Source: Sycobia sp. Sy_11
Lineage: Eukaryota; Arthropoda; Insecta; Hymenoptera; Epichrysomallidae
Assembly (NCBI GenBank): GCA_018907035.1
Contig: JACCIC010000289.1
Span: 342,501-406,500 of the forward strand
DNA: 64,000 nt
Reading direction: 5' to 3'
Shown here: piece by piece, positions 1-12,419 of the stretch
How the letters are laid out: each line of letters begins with the position of its first letter
How positions within the stretch are numbered: position 1 is the stretch's first letter
Program-made: the position numbers and the translations under genes
Notes under the pieces: model-generated
What the model was told of the DNA's origin: nothing
Seen by the model: the letters and a program-made list of their open reading frames with translations, nothing else
Databases searched by the model: none

Positions 1-1
1 T

Positions 2-15
2 TGTGTGTGTGTGTG
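2..15. repeat. (TG)7 microsatellite
   Basis: Short perfect TG run. It may be truncated by the window edge. Confidence 0.9.
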
Positions 16-827
16 ATAAGTGTAATATACATCACGGCGGGAGAGCTTTCATTATTGCTATATTTCGCTAGCCCTCGCGAAATCTTGTTGTACTTGCGAG
101 TCATAATTATGTCTGTCGATGTAATATACATTATATAGTACAGCCTGGCACTGCGAACGGGGAGCAAGTAAAAAAGGAAAACCAGGTCGGTGTCTGGATC
201 GGTGTAAGTATCCGATGGTACCGGGCGATCGTGTGTACAGTTTTTATCCTTTGAAGTATATCTTATACATATAGAATGTGAAATCCGTCGACGAGGCCGT
301 GGAAATTTCGTGCAATTTGATGGTCAGCGAGCGAGGGACGAGGGGGTGATACTTCTCATGTATTTATACACGATTTTCAAAACGTCCGCATTGATTTTAA
401 AATCATAACGAGGACTCTTAATTAAGTCAAAATATTTCTTTCCGAATTTTATCCTACATATTGGATTCCGAACGAATCGAGAGTAGGAAGATAATTTATT
501 TATCACTGGCTTCCCTTTCTCTTCCAGATCAAATTTCGAGGCACCCGCTCGTTATACATTAACATAAGGGGGCGAATGCTTTTAATTCATCCATATCAAA
601 AAAGAAAAAGAAAAGCAGCGAGAAAAATGACGGATAAGAAGATCAAGGACGTTATTTTTCATTCGCTACGGGTGTGCGAGGATATTATTTAATTATTTAT
701 ACGTCGCTTGTACGCGATATATAACATTTGACATCTTTGCACTTGAGACCGTCGACTGTCCGAATCACCTTGATGGATATACTTTTTCTCAACGAACAAA
801 TAAACGAACGATATACATACATACATT
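16..827. other. unique non-coding sequence
   Basis: Mixed-composition unique DNA. A plus-strand GTAAGTAT donor-like site lies at about 205-212, behind an open frame that lacks an ATG. No matching acceptor or protein family was recognised, so no gene is called. Confidence 0.6.
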
Positions 828-862
828 CACACGCACACGCACACGCACACGCACACACACAC
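828..862. repeat. (CA)n/(CACG)n microsatellite
   Basis: Alternating CACACG units end in a pure CA run. Confidence 0.9.
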
Positions 863-1045
863 TTCATAATAAAGTATTAATGAAGTAATGCGTTACCGTA
901 GATAAACACCCTTTCGTTATTATTTATTATTGATATTTCATCCATCAGACCATGATTAATTCGTTATTGTATGTAATTTACTACACCCATTTTGTGCAAT
1001 CCTCCCACCACTGGCTAGAAAAAATTTTAAATTATACATACATAC

Positions 1046-1053
<8 letters not shown>

Positions 1054-1094
<41 letters not shown>

Positions 1095-1122
1095 TATGTA
1101 TGTATATATGTATGTATGTATG
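1054..1122. repeat. (AT)n followed by (TATG)n
   Basis: About 39 bp of pure AT passes directly into a TATG tetramer run. This is the first of a cluster of four long TA arrays within 700 bp. Confidence 0.95.
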
Positions 1123-1194
1123 TGGTTCGTTTATTTATTCTTTGAGAAAAAATATATCCATAAGGTGATTATGGATATAGTCATAATGACAGTA

Positions 1195-1197
<3 letters not shown>

Positions 1198-1245
<48 letters not shown>

Positions 1246-1285
1246 TTATATGTATATATTTGTATGTATGTATGTATGTATGCAT
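1198..1285. repeat. (AT)22 followed by (TGTA)n
   Basis: A 44-bp AT array is followed by imperfect TGTA tetramers, the same AT-then-TGTA order as the array about 150 bp upstream. Confidence 0.95.
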
Positions 1286-1483
1286 GTATATACATATATA
1301 AGTATAGCCTACACGCATCCATCTTTCGCGCTGCTCACGATGCGCAAGAACCCCATCATATCTGTATTGTGTATATAGGTGCGCATATATAGATCGCGCA
1401 CACGTAGCTTCGTGACTTTTGGCACGGAATTCCACAGGCGATTGGCGCGCCGACTTATTATGTGTGTGTATATATGTATATAA

Positions 1484-1486
<3 letters not shown>

Positions 1487-1532
<46 letters not shown>
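1487..1532. repeat. (TA)23 microsatellite
   Basis: Perfect 46-bp array preceded by a TGTG/TATG stretch. Confidence 0.95.
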
Positions 1533-1536
<4 letters not shown>

Positions 1537-1672
1537 GTGTTTCGACCTTCGTCATTCCCATCACGCGTCGACTAATAAAATATTCCGTTCCGGTAGCCGG
1601 ATATTATAATCGTATGAGTCCACCGGGCTGATTCGTTATACACATACCTCGCCCTCGCCTCTCTTTGACTCT

Positions 1673-1676
<4 letters not shown>

Positions 1677-1718
<42 letters not shown>
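1677..1718. repeat. (AT)21 microsatellite
   Basis: Perfect 42-bp array. The fourth in this cluster. Confidence 0.95.
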
Positions 1719-1722
<4 letters not shown>

Positions 1723-2595
1723 GAATATATATAGCATACGATAAACTCGTGCGGCGCACACGACGCAGCGGCGATTGACCGACCGACGCGGGCGGGATGA
1801 TAATATTTCGACCGCGCGTGGAGTCGCCCGCGATTTATTGATATTGAATTATTTATATTCTTTGCCCTGCTCGAGATTCGCGTTTAACGCGTGGATGGGG
1901 ACAAAGGACGCCCGTGGGAGGGAAGCAGAGGTCGCACGATGCGTCGCGAGAGAATTGGAGAACCGCGAATATAATAACGAGGAATGCGCAAGCGCCGAGG
2001 GGGTCATTATATTAAATGCGGCCTCTGCTGTCGTGTATAATGCGACGAAAAATTTAACGTAACCACCACTTCGGTCCTCCGGCTGCGATCCTCTCTTTTA
2101 TAACATGCAAATGCATGTAACTTTGTCAATCCCATTTTACAGATTAAAAGTCGCTTAACTTCTAGCGAAGAATTTTTTAAAGAACGTTCCATTCGATCGC
2201 GGAGATGACTTCTAAAATTACTTCATGTTCAATTTTCAATGGAACACAAATAAAATAGTTAAATGCTTATGACCTCATGGGAAGTCGAATTTTTCGGCTT
2301 TGGTACGCCCTGGGTCGTGAATAGGGGTTTCCATTTAAAAGAATCAACGGTGTAGCTGCACTGATTTTTGAGATGAAATCCAAGGTCGCTCGTGAATTAT
2401 TTGGAGGAAACCCGAAATTCTGAGTCTCCCGAATGGTTTCTCTCGAATATAATACTCTCGGCCCTGAAAAGTTATCCGGCAAAAATCATCTCGCAATATC
2501 GCAACGGCTCGCACGTGCGCACAAGCTCTTCCACATTACATCCATTCGCGAGCCCGAGTGCGCTGCGCACTTTACTTCGCCATCCAAATATTTAC

Positions 2596-2600
<5 letters not shown>
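1719..2600. other. unique sequence, locally GC-richer
   Basis: Contains a plus-strand open frame (about 1775-2062) that begins only at TTG, with no splice context or recognisable domain. I see no gene. Confidence 0.55.

Positions 2601-2633
<33 letters not shown>
2601..2633. repeat. (TA)16 microsatellite
   Basis: Perfect 33-bp TA run. Confidence 0.95.
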
Positions 2634-2635
<2 letters not shown>

Positions 2636-3856
2636 TCCCATGCGCTGGCTTTCATCGAGTAATTGATCGTTCTCTCCCTCTCACTTTTTCGACATTCTCA
2701 TTTCTATTTATGCGTTCGCGCTGCGTAGTCTCGCTTTAAGATTCGCGCCATTTTAATATCCAAAGACATCGATGACGCGATCGGCGGCGATTTAATTGAT
2801 CCCTACGTGTCTATGGCAGTACGATTGGTGAAAATCTAACGGGGAACTTGTCGGAAAAGTAGAAACTCTGCACGCAAATGAAACGTCCCGAGCAGCTGAG
2901 ATGGTCAAGCGAGGCCGAAAGCTGAATTGCGAGAAGCGTAGGATCTGATGCGGCACGATAAAGTTCGCCGTACAGTGGACGCAGAGACGATTGTCGACGA
3001 TCGAAATTGGAACGATCGAGTATGCACGTTGAGCCAATCGGAATCTGGCCCGGTAGTTAGGTCAACAATGCGCATCGCTCAGTTTTGGCGTTTCATCCGC
3101 GCTCCACAACTTCGAAATTTCGAGATTCGATCGGTCTCTCTGGTTCGATACATGCCGAGAGCTCTGCACAAATATCCATATTCGAGGAGAAAAAGAATTT
3201 TTTTGCATCGGCAATCTCTTAATTAATGGTTTCATCCATAATGTCGCCACGAAGCTTTAACGAGATCCTGCACGAAGTGTAACAACCTAAGTAGACGAGG
3301 AGCGAGGGAAAATACCATAAGTTTGATAACTTAGGTACTCCATAATTCTCATTCAAACTATATCTTTTAGATTTCTCAATGAGCTTCTGGTATGCGAGAT
3401 CAGGTAAGAAGAATATATTCTATCTGTATACATTGTCTAGCAAGAAACACGTATAGAATCTGCCTCTCGCACACGAAGATATTAAAATCTGACGATTATG
3501 ACGGTTCTTCTTCTTCGTCGCGATAACAGATGCTCTCGTGCGGCTCTGCGCAATTATTATTAAAACTTTCAGGATTGCTTTGCTATCGCACAATGTGCGC
3601 GCATTTAGTTATATATAGCTCCACCAACTAATTTTTTAGGTCAAGGCTATTTGTTTATCGTTTACCGCGACGCGTCTCTCATTCTCTCTTACTCTCTCTC
3701 TCTTTCTCACTCTATCTTTCTCTCTCGGCTGCACTCTATATTAAATATATATATATATACACTTTACCGATAAATAATACGTGCAAATGCATAGATAACG
3801 CATAAGTGCATCGAGGTTTTTCTCTTTTCCTCCGTGGTCACCGTGAAAACCAAAAG
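2634..3856. other. unique sequence with a CT-rich patch
   Basis: A CT-rich interrupted tract lies at about 3677-3728. The candidate microexon at 3371-3403 is listed separately. No coding gene was recognised. Confidence 0.55.
3371..3403 (+). other. possible 33-nt microexon
   Basis: An acceptor-like TATCTTTTAG precedes the segment and a strong donor CAG/GTAAGAAG follows it. The 33 nt preserve phase and are open in two of three frames. The pyrimidine tract upstream is only moderate and no flanking exon is visible, so a chance pairing of sites is quite possible. Confidence 0.2.
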
Positions 3857-3899
3857 ACACACACACACGCGCGCACACACACACACATACATATATATA
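3857..3899. repeat. (CA)n/(CG)n/(AT)n compound microsatellite
   Basis: A CA run interrupted by CGCGCG, ending in ATATATAT. Confidence 0.9.
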
Positions 3900-3976
3900 G
3901 CTGCCTACTGAAAGAATGTGATGGATTAAAACTCGAGTGGATACGGTTACGGCGTGAATTCGCGAAACGTTGGCAC

Positions 3977-4014
3977 AGAGAGAGAGAGAGAGAGAGAGAA
4001 GAGTGTGTGTGTGT
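3977..4014. repeat. (AG)n-(GT)n compound microsatellite
   Basis: A 23-bp AG run is followed within 3 bp by a 12-bp GT run. Confidence 0.9.
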
Positions 4015-4366
4015 AGAAATAAATAATAGAATTTAACTGATTCGTTCCACGTTTCGTAATATGCATCGTGTGCGGCTATTTGCGGTTTAAGAAAAATTGC
4101 GCGTGCTGCAGTCGCTCGCGGAGATGTTCGCTTTCCGATTATAAGCCCGAGAGCGCGGATGGATCACGCAACGATGCCAACACGCCCCCTTGTAATATAC
4201 CTAGAATTTACGTATGCAGATTACATCTTCACGTAAATACGTGAAAATTCGTGTCTTCCGGTTACCCTTGAACGTTCGATTTTATTTGCCGTTGGATTTA
4301 GCCCGTTCGTGCGCGCTACCAGACAACAAGGAATATCCTAGGATGTAATTTTACTTGCGAGGACTT

Positions 4367-4370
<4 letters not shown>

Positions 4371-4421
<51 letters not shown>
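4371..4421. repeat. (AT)25 microsatellite
   Basis: Perfect 51-bp array. Confidence 0.95.
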
Positions 4422-4425
<4 letters not shown>

Positions 4426-6650
4426 AGTCTGATGCGCGATTAATCGGTTCTGCGCTCGTTAAATCGCTGCCGATACGCATTGTGATATTGATGGTGAAGC
4501 GTTCCTTTACTGGTCTCAGAGCGCGTTCCGCGTTATCGACGCACTCGTCATTTTCGTCTTGAATAGTCGCTACATTCGAAGCACGCGTGTGAATAATGCA
4601 TATAATTATGCGAGAAATTAAAAAAATTTCACTGGATTGCCTTTCTTTCTCCCATTTTCAAGTTCATTCGTCATTAAGTAATAATTGTTGCTCAATTAAC
4701 TGTCAATCCTGCTTATTAATCAAGATTAAACAGTTTTGAGTTTTCACTTATTCACTGAAAATTATAACGCGAAGAGCGTGCATTTAGAGTGAGTCAGTTC
4801 GATTTAGCTTGTGACTGTTACTGTTAAAGTAATAAAGTTCGAAGTCAATCATTTCTCAATAATGTTTAACGCCAACTTTTTAATCGACTGTAGCCACATT
4901 CTTGCATGGGTCCATTGAACCATCATCAATCAGGAATTTTTATTAAAAAAGCACAAAGTATTTGATATTCTTAGTGTCCAAATAAACTCTTATCAAGCAG
5001 ATAATACTGATAGCATTAAATAACATTCTCACATTGATTGAAAGTCAGAAAAGCCTTTCACACAACGAAGGCGAAGCAATATGTGATATTGGACTCACTT
5101 AGGCTATGAAAGAGAGGATAAAAGAATGAAAGAAAGAAAGCAAGAAAGAAAGGGAGAATGAAAGATAAGTCCGAGGATTAACCACTTGAATCGCACAAAT
5201 TGTTAGTCTTCCGACAATACATTCATCGTCAGAGTTTGCTAATATATAGTACTTCAATTCGCCCCTATCTGTATCTACAAATGTAAAGAACCATGAACGA
5301 TTAGAATATCATTTATTGCTTGAAATCAATTTGGTCGCTTATGTACTGTTAATTAGATAATCAATTTTTTTTCGTTAGAACAACTTCACAAGACTTCAAA
5401 TATATACTAAAACTGACAATGGATTGCGCATAGAAACTTCACGATACTATTCAATGATTTTAAATCTATTGTTGTTATTATTATTATAAATTTATATTAG
5501 ACACAAGTCGAAGGACAGGATGCCAGCATTTGATCTTGGATTAATGGCTTCGTGCAATAGCCTTTTGTGTTTGTGTATATATATACACATATGAGCAAAG
5601 AGTATTTTATCGCAGGATGAAATATGGAGAGGGACATAAGCTTCGCGCATACCGTATGTATGTGTATATATATTGCATATTAATAAAGAAGGTTGACGCA
5701 AGGTCGTTCCTTTTGATCGAATGTAATTATCCATTAAAGAAGATTGTCTCCGCTGCGGGTTAACCGAAGATCAATTAATACTTAATTCACGATGCCCCCC
5801 CGGCTATTTCCTGGACGAACGAGTCTCGTTGAATATAAACATTATATAGTACAAATTGTCGTCGCGCACAATTGAAAATGGGATAGCGATGCATGCAAAA
5901 AATAAAAATACAACGATACTCGTTATAATTACTTAAAAATTCCACGGGTAATAATAATGTTACAATATAGTCGAATGGGGTCGCTGATTTTCCGAAGATA
6001 AAATCTGACACTGAATCATTTTTACGGCAGGGCCAGGTATGAAAAAGTCTTTGGAAGGAAATTCCGTCAAAATATTGAGACGGGTCAGTGAGAATTGCAA
6101 AAATAATAAAATAACTTTACCAATCGATCAATACGAGTTACTAGATCGCACCAAATTTACAAAAAAAAAGGCAATTGGCTTTTGTTTGTATATCCAAAGT
6201 AATTTGATGATAAAAATACAAATGCATAAAGTAAACAATCTAGGCAAACATATGTAATTCAGCAACGTTTGCCGCTAAACGATGTTTCTACAAAGTAAAT
6301 TAAAACGTTCCTCTCCTTCTTTTTTATTTTAATGACAAACTACAAGAATCATATATGCTATATATACTTTTACCGTCTTAATCTTCACTCTGGGCCTCTA
6401 ATAGAATGTCGGTGCGCTGAACTCACACCGCGCATAACAGGCTAAACAAACACAACGAGCTGAATGTGTGCATTGTGCTTTACTTACCGTCACTTAAACC
6501 CGCATGCATTGCAATCGCAAACACGTTTAATACGACTTTGGACGATACTCACCTGTAACAAACAAACAAACATTGACACATTTAGAGAAGGCGTGTTCAA
6601 AAAGTACGTTTATTACATGTGTATATATATTTATATAATTGCTATTGTAA

Positions 6651-6653
<3 letters not shown>
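4422..6653. other. AT-rich unique sequence
   Basis: Holds an imperfect (GAAA)n tract at about 5106-5160 and no long TA array. The small open frames are short, AT-driven and unrecognised. The splice motif at 6.5 kb is listed separately. Confidence 0.6.
6482..6580 (-). promoter_or_regulatory. candidate recursive splice site / small non-coding exon
   Basis: On the minus strand, a T-rich tract of repeated TTTG units ends in TTACAG and is joined directly to GTGAGTATCG. A perfect-looking 3' splice site is therefore fused to a strong 5' splice site, with the junction between 6553 and 6552. A CTAAA branch-point-like motif lies roughly 30 nt upstream. A second donor, GACG/GTAAGTAAA, lies 65 nt downstream, bounding a potential 65-nt segment (6552-6488) that has stops in every frame. 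Fused CAG/GTRAGT sites are the known form of ratchet points in long insect introns. The first 11 intronic bases match the donor of the coding exon at 59.33 kb on the same strand. Alternatives are a non-coding exon or coincidence. Confidence 0.4.

Positions 6654-6699
<46 letters not shown>
6654..6699. repeat. (AT)23 microsatellite
   Basis: Perfect 46-bp array flanked by TGTATCTGCATATG-type sequence. Confidence 0.95.
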
Positions 6700-6701
<2 letters not shown>

Positions 6702-7783
6702 GTACATGTATCTGCATATGTACATACATGCATAGATACATACACACAAACATTGATAATTATGAATTGAATCAGGTCGAAGGAGAAATTTCATTCTGTT
6801 GATCTTTTGCGTTTTTAATTTAATCGTGATGTCTTTTATCGTCGTAATTTTTAATTACTATAGTGCAAGGCGATTGTTTAAAGTTTTCCATTTGACTCTA
6901 TCAAAGAAATAGGTTGAATAAAAGTTATCGCAACTTTACCCTTGTTATAAGTTCATTTTTCAGGAGTTACTTTGACGCTATACGGCAACTATTTGCAGAA
7001 ACTTCGCAAATTTTAACATTTCATTATTCACATTATTGCAAGTTTTCATCGACATCTTGAAAGCTTTCGAAGAATAAAAAAAAAAATAGCGCTTAACCCA
7101 AAATTCTCAAATTCCCAATATATCCATTCCTTTGAAGCTTCCAAAGCTACATTCTTATCAGAATTCTGGCGTTGTAAAGTTTTTATCACGTTCGCCAAAA
7201 GACTCAATCATTTACATAATATGAATTAGCAACGCGTTATATTAATTTTATTGGCAATCCTTTATTTGCTCACAATGTGCTGTTTATATATCGACGGTTA
7301 GATACCAAGCTGGTCTTTCGAGCCATTATAAAAAATCCATCCATATTTAAAGCGATCGCACACATCGACGATAATCAGACCGCCATATAAATATATATTG
7401 TCGATCATCAAAATGCAAACTCCTTTGGGAATGAGAGTCATTTTGCTAACATATATAAAGATAGCACGTCCCATGTTACGAACTTCAGTCAATCGAAATA
7501 ATATGTATATATAATGAAATGTAATTTCTCAAGCTTAAATGTACTGCGCATTATTCTTGTTAGATGGAGCTACGAATGAGTAGCTGCAGAAAAATAGAAT
7601 CAGATAGAAACGAATAGCCGGATACAAAATAGTAGAAAGTTAATTAAGTACATGTTAATCAATAAGAATGGGGTAATGTAAAGGTTTATAGAATGTATTT
7701 CAAATTATCAGTTGCAATCAAAAAGAATATAAAAATAAACTTGGAATCTCGTTTCATTGTCCAAAAGTGAGTTGTAAATATTG

Positions 7784-7786
<3 letters not shown>
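6700..7786. other. AT-rich unique sequence
   Basis: No open frame, splice pair or repeat worth calling. Confidence 0.6.

Positions 7787-7827
<41 letters not shown>
7787..7827. repeat. (AT)20 microsatellite
   Basis: Perfect 41-bp array. Confidence 0.95.
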
Positions 7828-7833
<6 letters not shown>

Positions 7834-7967
7834 CAGAGTATATTTCGCACGCCGTATTTGTCGCTACGAAGTGATGGACGGGCAAATGCGCACGTCCCGC
7901 GCATATAAAATTAAAAAGCTTCACGCCCGCGCCGTAGAATCCACAAAGCGTGCGGGATTGCAATGTG

Positions 7968-7970
<3 letters not shown>

Positions 7971-8022
<52 letters not shown>
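7971..8022. repeat. (TA)26 microsatellite
   Basis: Perfect 52-bp array, separated from the preceding one by about 140 bp of CG-containing unique DNA. Confidence 0.95.
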
Positions 8023-8023
<1 letters not shown>

Positions 8024-10023
8024 CATACATCAGAATCGAACAATTGCTCGTATAGAGGGTGTCACCGATATACCTGGACGCAGTAGCAGATGTGTTGAAA
8101 AGTAGATTTTGAAAATTTTTAAGCATAATTCTTGCGCCACATCTCGCTTGGCCAATTAGAAAGCTCCGATCTTACTTCTCGGCCCTCGCTCTCGTTTAAG
8201 GGGGCAGGGAGAATTTCACGATAATCCGAAGAACAACGAGTTACAATGGGTAGCATTAGTCGTACATTTACAGATTTTTTTTCAAGGTCCCTGACAACTA
8301 AACGAGCCACGACGATCAAACTGCTGCTCTCTATGCTAACAAACCATGGCTCGGTTTTCTCGGTGGTGCCTATTCTCTCCCATTCTTTATCCAGGAACTA
8401 TCCTCAAATCTCAGCCTCTCGTTTCTATTCCCCTGACCTTTCTCCCCTCTTCCCCCGCACGTGAACCCAATCAGTGCCATCTCGTTGGCCGGTCGACGTT
8501 CGTGTAATTGATCCAAAAACTAGACTTTTAGGCAACGGCGTTCCCCGATCCATTGTCCATCCGCTCGGGATTCTCGTTATATCGGCAACACCGCGTAGAG
8601 CCCGATCGGTGCAGCGAAGAAGCGGAGCTCGATATCGCGAGTGCCGAGAAGACAATGGGACAGTCGTACGACGCTGGAATACATATGTACTGTGCGCGCG
8701 CGCGTCGAATTGCCGGTGAACTGTCGGAGAGGAATGGGGGCAGGGGGAGAGGAGCTTCCGGTGTCTTTCTTCGTCTATTAGGATCTATACATACATAATG
8801 TGGCTGCGGTGGGTTGAATCGCGCATGTGCTATGTGGTCCTTTCGCCGATAATCTATCTATATATAAATGTATAAAAGGAACGAATGACGATCTATATAT
8901 TGGAAGAATTTGGGTTCGTCTACATTATTTCGGGTCAGAAAAGAACTTTTTTTTTTCTTCAGAAATCACGTCTAAAATTCATACGGATTAGGTGGCGAAA
9001 ATGATTTTCATTTCCAAATTCATTGTAGATCGAAAATTGCTAGCACGTATCGCCCGTACGCGAAGCAGAATATACCAGAGATTTAATTAAGACCCAGTTT
9101 TATATCCTCGGTGTAATACGTTAATTTAAATTTTATCACCGGTCTAACCTCAAGATCGCAATTTCAATATTATATGAATTTTTTGGTTTTCGTTCTGAAA
9201 AATGTAGTCAAATAACATTTTCTTACTGATTTTTACATCGCGTGCGATTTATGTTTATCGCATCGTACGTAGGTAATCAGTGTCACGAGGTGATCAATTT
9301 CAACATTCGCGTTAAAATATATTATTTCCTCACCGTAAACTTTGTTTTTCCATACGCCTTTCCGTACGGGAAGTGCCATTATAACATTAAAATATGGAGT
9401 AAATTGGGAGTTGCCCTGGACATTGAATAAGTATATTTTTTAAAAATCATATCTATCATAATTATTTGAAATATTTTTTTAAAATTTAGAAATCAAATAA
9501 GTAAAATTCAAATCGTAAAAATAAGAGAAAACAAACAGCATTTTTATAGTTTTCGACATAGAAATTCTTTTTCCGCTAAAAGCCAGAACGACGCTCGTAA
9601 TTAGTACCCCAAAAATAGAAGTGTACAAAATTTCAGCAAAATCGCGGGTGCATGCTTTTTGGACGTTAACCCACATTGGCTTGAGTAAATTATAAAATAC
9701 GCGTGAAAAAGAATTTAAATTTATCTTTGAAAGTAGCGTAATTAGAATCTTCGATTAAAAAGCTTTTTTATAATTTTCATTGGATAAACAATGGCAAGAC
9801 ATGCTATTATAGCGATCTAAAAGATATTGGAAAGTGCGATGGGATAAGATAGGCCTCGTGACTTTAAGGGGCTTTAAATCGTACACAAGTGACCGATGGT
9901 CAACGGCCTTAAACTAAAGATGTTTATCTGGGTTGGAGGATGGAGCTTTGCTTTACTCTCCTGCATTTCTGCGCTTTTCTTTTCTGTCTCGATTCGTTCT
10001 GCTTTTATGCATCAGCCTCTCTC
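8023..10023. other. unique sequence, GC-richer at 8.13-8.80 kb
   Basis: The 8.13-8.80 kb part is balanced in composition and has overlapping open frames of 70-80 codons on both strands. None has a recognisable domain, and most begin only at TTG or GTG. The remainder is AT-rich and featureless. Confidence 0.5.
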
Positions 10024-10051
10024 TGTGTGTGTGTATGTGCGCGCGCGCGCG
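10024..10051. repeat. (TG)n-(GC)n compound microsatellite
   Basis: A TG run passes through TATGTG into a GC run. Purine-pyrimidine alternation of this kind can adopt Z-DNA. Confidence 0.85.
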
Positions 10052-11170
10052 TATCTGTACGAGACGTTCGGGGTCTCGCAATGGAGGATTTATTGCGCTA
10101 TCTTAAAACTTAAAAGCCCGCTGGAATACAAAAGACGCTCACGGGCTTCGGTTTGTTTGCCGATACTTCGCTTCAATTTTTTTTTTTTTATCTTTGTTTA
10201 CTGCCTCGGGTGTAAGGAAAGGTTACGGTCGCCAGCGGGGAGCTTTTGCCGTGTGTACTCAAGATGGCTTTTTCTTGAGCGGATGTCAGAGTAAAATCTG
10301 CGACGGTCACGGTATGGCCCTTTGTCACGGGATGGATAGGGGTTGACGACGAATTTTGACAATGTCGCACAATTCATAAATGCGCGGACATATTTGTCGA
10401 GGACAATCATTGTTTATCCAGAAATTGAGGAAATCATGAGAATTGTGACTCTAAATAAACTTTCGGATATATATGCATATATCCGTATATAAATAAGGTT
10501 CTAAAGTGGTGGCTAAGAAATCTCATCTTATAAAGATTTACAAATATGATAGAAATAGTATCTCAACTAAATCGAATGAAAATGGATTCAGCATCCAAGT
10601 GGTACATAACCTTGAACGAAAATAATACAAAAGATAATACTTTCAGTCAATTAATAGAAATAGTTTATACGAAGCAACGTTATTATAAGCAAATATTAGC
10701 TTTTTTTTTAAACTATGAAAACATAAGACTCTTTAAAAGTTATTGTTATATGATTTGTTTACCTTTAATTTATACTGAATAATAATAAAATATACCTAGA
10801 GAAATTATTCCCTACAATTACTATAGAGTTGCCCTCGACAAAATATCGCCGCACTATCGTAATTCGATTTCTTTTTATACACTCTATCCAAATAAATCCC
10901 CCTCACAGGGTGTCCAAATTATACGCGGTATATATGAAAATTGAAAATTTGCGCACAGAAGCGTAAAATATCGGCAATTCCGAATCGACCGCACGGGGTC
11001 CGCGACAATAATTCTCTCGCCCGATCGGCCGGAATCGATCAAATTTTTGCCGCGGTCCCTCGCTCATCTGCCGGGCACTCGTTTCAAAAGACACGATATA
11101 TTTTACGGCCACCGCAGCCGCCACGCCGCTCGTGCAGAAACTCGGCCTACGCGTATTCTCGTCCCTCTCT

Positions 11171-11174
<4 letters not shown>
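10052..11174. other. unique sequence, no gene recognised
   Basis: AT-rich in the middle, with moderate GC at both ends. An ATG-initiated 78-codon frame (10546-10782) is AT-driven and unrecognised. Confidence 0.55.

Positions 11175-11211
<37 letters not shown>
11175..11211. repeat. (CT)18 microsatellite
   Basis: Near-perfect CT run inside a moderately GC-rich stretch. Confidence 0.95.
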
Positions 11212-11214
<3 letters not shown>

Positions 11215-11436
11215 AACACTCCCTTTACGCCGGGTCCGTGCTTATATTATATTTGCGAATTTCATGGAACACGTGACTTGGAACACGACGTACTTTCCAC
11301 TCGGACGCCTCGAACCCGTCCATGGATTTCGCGTTTGTCAATTAACGTAGCGCCGAAATATTCGAAAAAATTTCATATATAGTCGGTCCGTTTATAACGA
11401 AACAAATCGAGGTGCCGCAAAGAACCCCGATGCTTT

Positions 11437-11441
<5 letters not shown>

Positions 11442-11482
<41 letters not shown>
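11442..11482. repeat. (TA)20 microsatellite
   Basis: Perfect 41-bp array. Confidence 0.95.
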
Positions 11483-11484
<2 letters not shown>

Positions 11485-11596
11485 CATACTTGTTCTCATC
11501 TGCAGTAGTTTTTCAAAATATTTTTGTTCAATGCGAGGATTAAAATACGGCACATCTTCTTTATACGTATCCAGTGTTGGTATTTGTAACACCTGA

Positions 11597-11600
<4 letters not shown>

Positions 11601-11634
<34 letters not shown>
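11601..11634. repeat. (TA)17 microsatellite
   Basis: Perfect 34-bp array. Confidence 0.95.
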
Positions 11635-11641
<7 letters not shown>

Positions 11642-11654
11642 TTGTTAATTTAAA

Positions 11655-11695
11655 TTTATTTTATTTATTTATATTTATTTTATTTATTTATATTT
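11655..11695. repeat. short A/T tandem duplication
   Basis: A TTATTTTATTTATTTATA-like unit is present twice in tandem immediately after the TA array. Confidence 0.7.
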
Positions 11696-12419
11696 AAATT
11701 TTAAAAGTGTTTTAGAGCTTAAAGGGGGCAGCGGTCAGTTCAGGGTCACCCTCGGTACGATCTTGAGATGCAATTAAGTTCATTTTAAATGGACTTTATT
11801 AACTTGAAAATAATAAGGTTTTTAATAATAGTAATTCTAAGAATCATAAATTGTACTACTTATCGTAGCAATCATTAAGTTTTCTCGGCTGAACGTGAAT
11901 TGTATTACTAATATTGTGGCAAATTCATGACGTACATTTTAAGTGTTTTCTCATTTTTCGTATAAGACAGTTACATTGCGAATTGAGCATTTACGCTTCC
12001 TCTTGCTCATAAATCCTATAATAATTTTACGTTATATGTAACATTTCAAATAGATACATCTTTTCCAGTGTAATCAGATTATTCTTTATCTAAAATTTTA
12101 ACATTATTCCACTTTAGGCTCGCAGTCGGGAAAGGGCCGTGCTATAGTGAACTGTATATCGCAATTTTTTTTAGGTTCATTAATCCATTACACAGGATTC
12201 GCTTTGTATCACAAATATATTTCCCAGTCTGTCTAAACAATTATAAATTTTTGTACAACTTTAAGACATATTCCAATTTCTAGATTTATCATTGTGTTGT
12301 AGTTGAATATTTTATTAAGAAAAAAATAATAGCAATTTCAGGTAAAGTTTCTCGCTTCTTTAAAATCCGGGATCAAAAATCATTGGCGACCATTTGTAAA
12401 AACAAATTTGACCCTCCAA
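11696..12419. other. AT-rich unique sequence
   Basis: No coding or structural feature seen. Confidence 0.6.

Noticed and set aside
3230..3430. Minus-strand 65-codon frame without a start
   Set aside because: Frames of this length are expected many times by chance in this window, and there is no splice or domain support.
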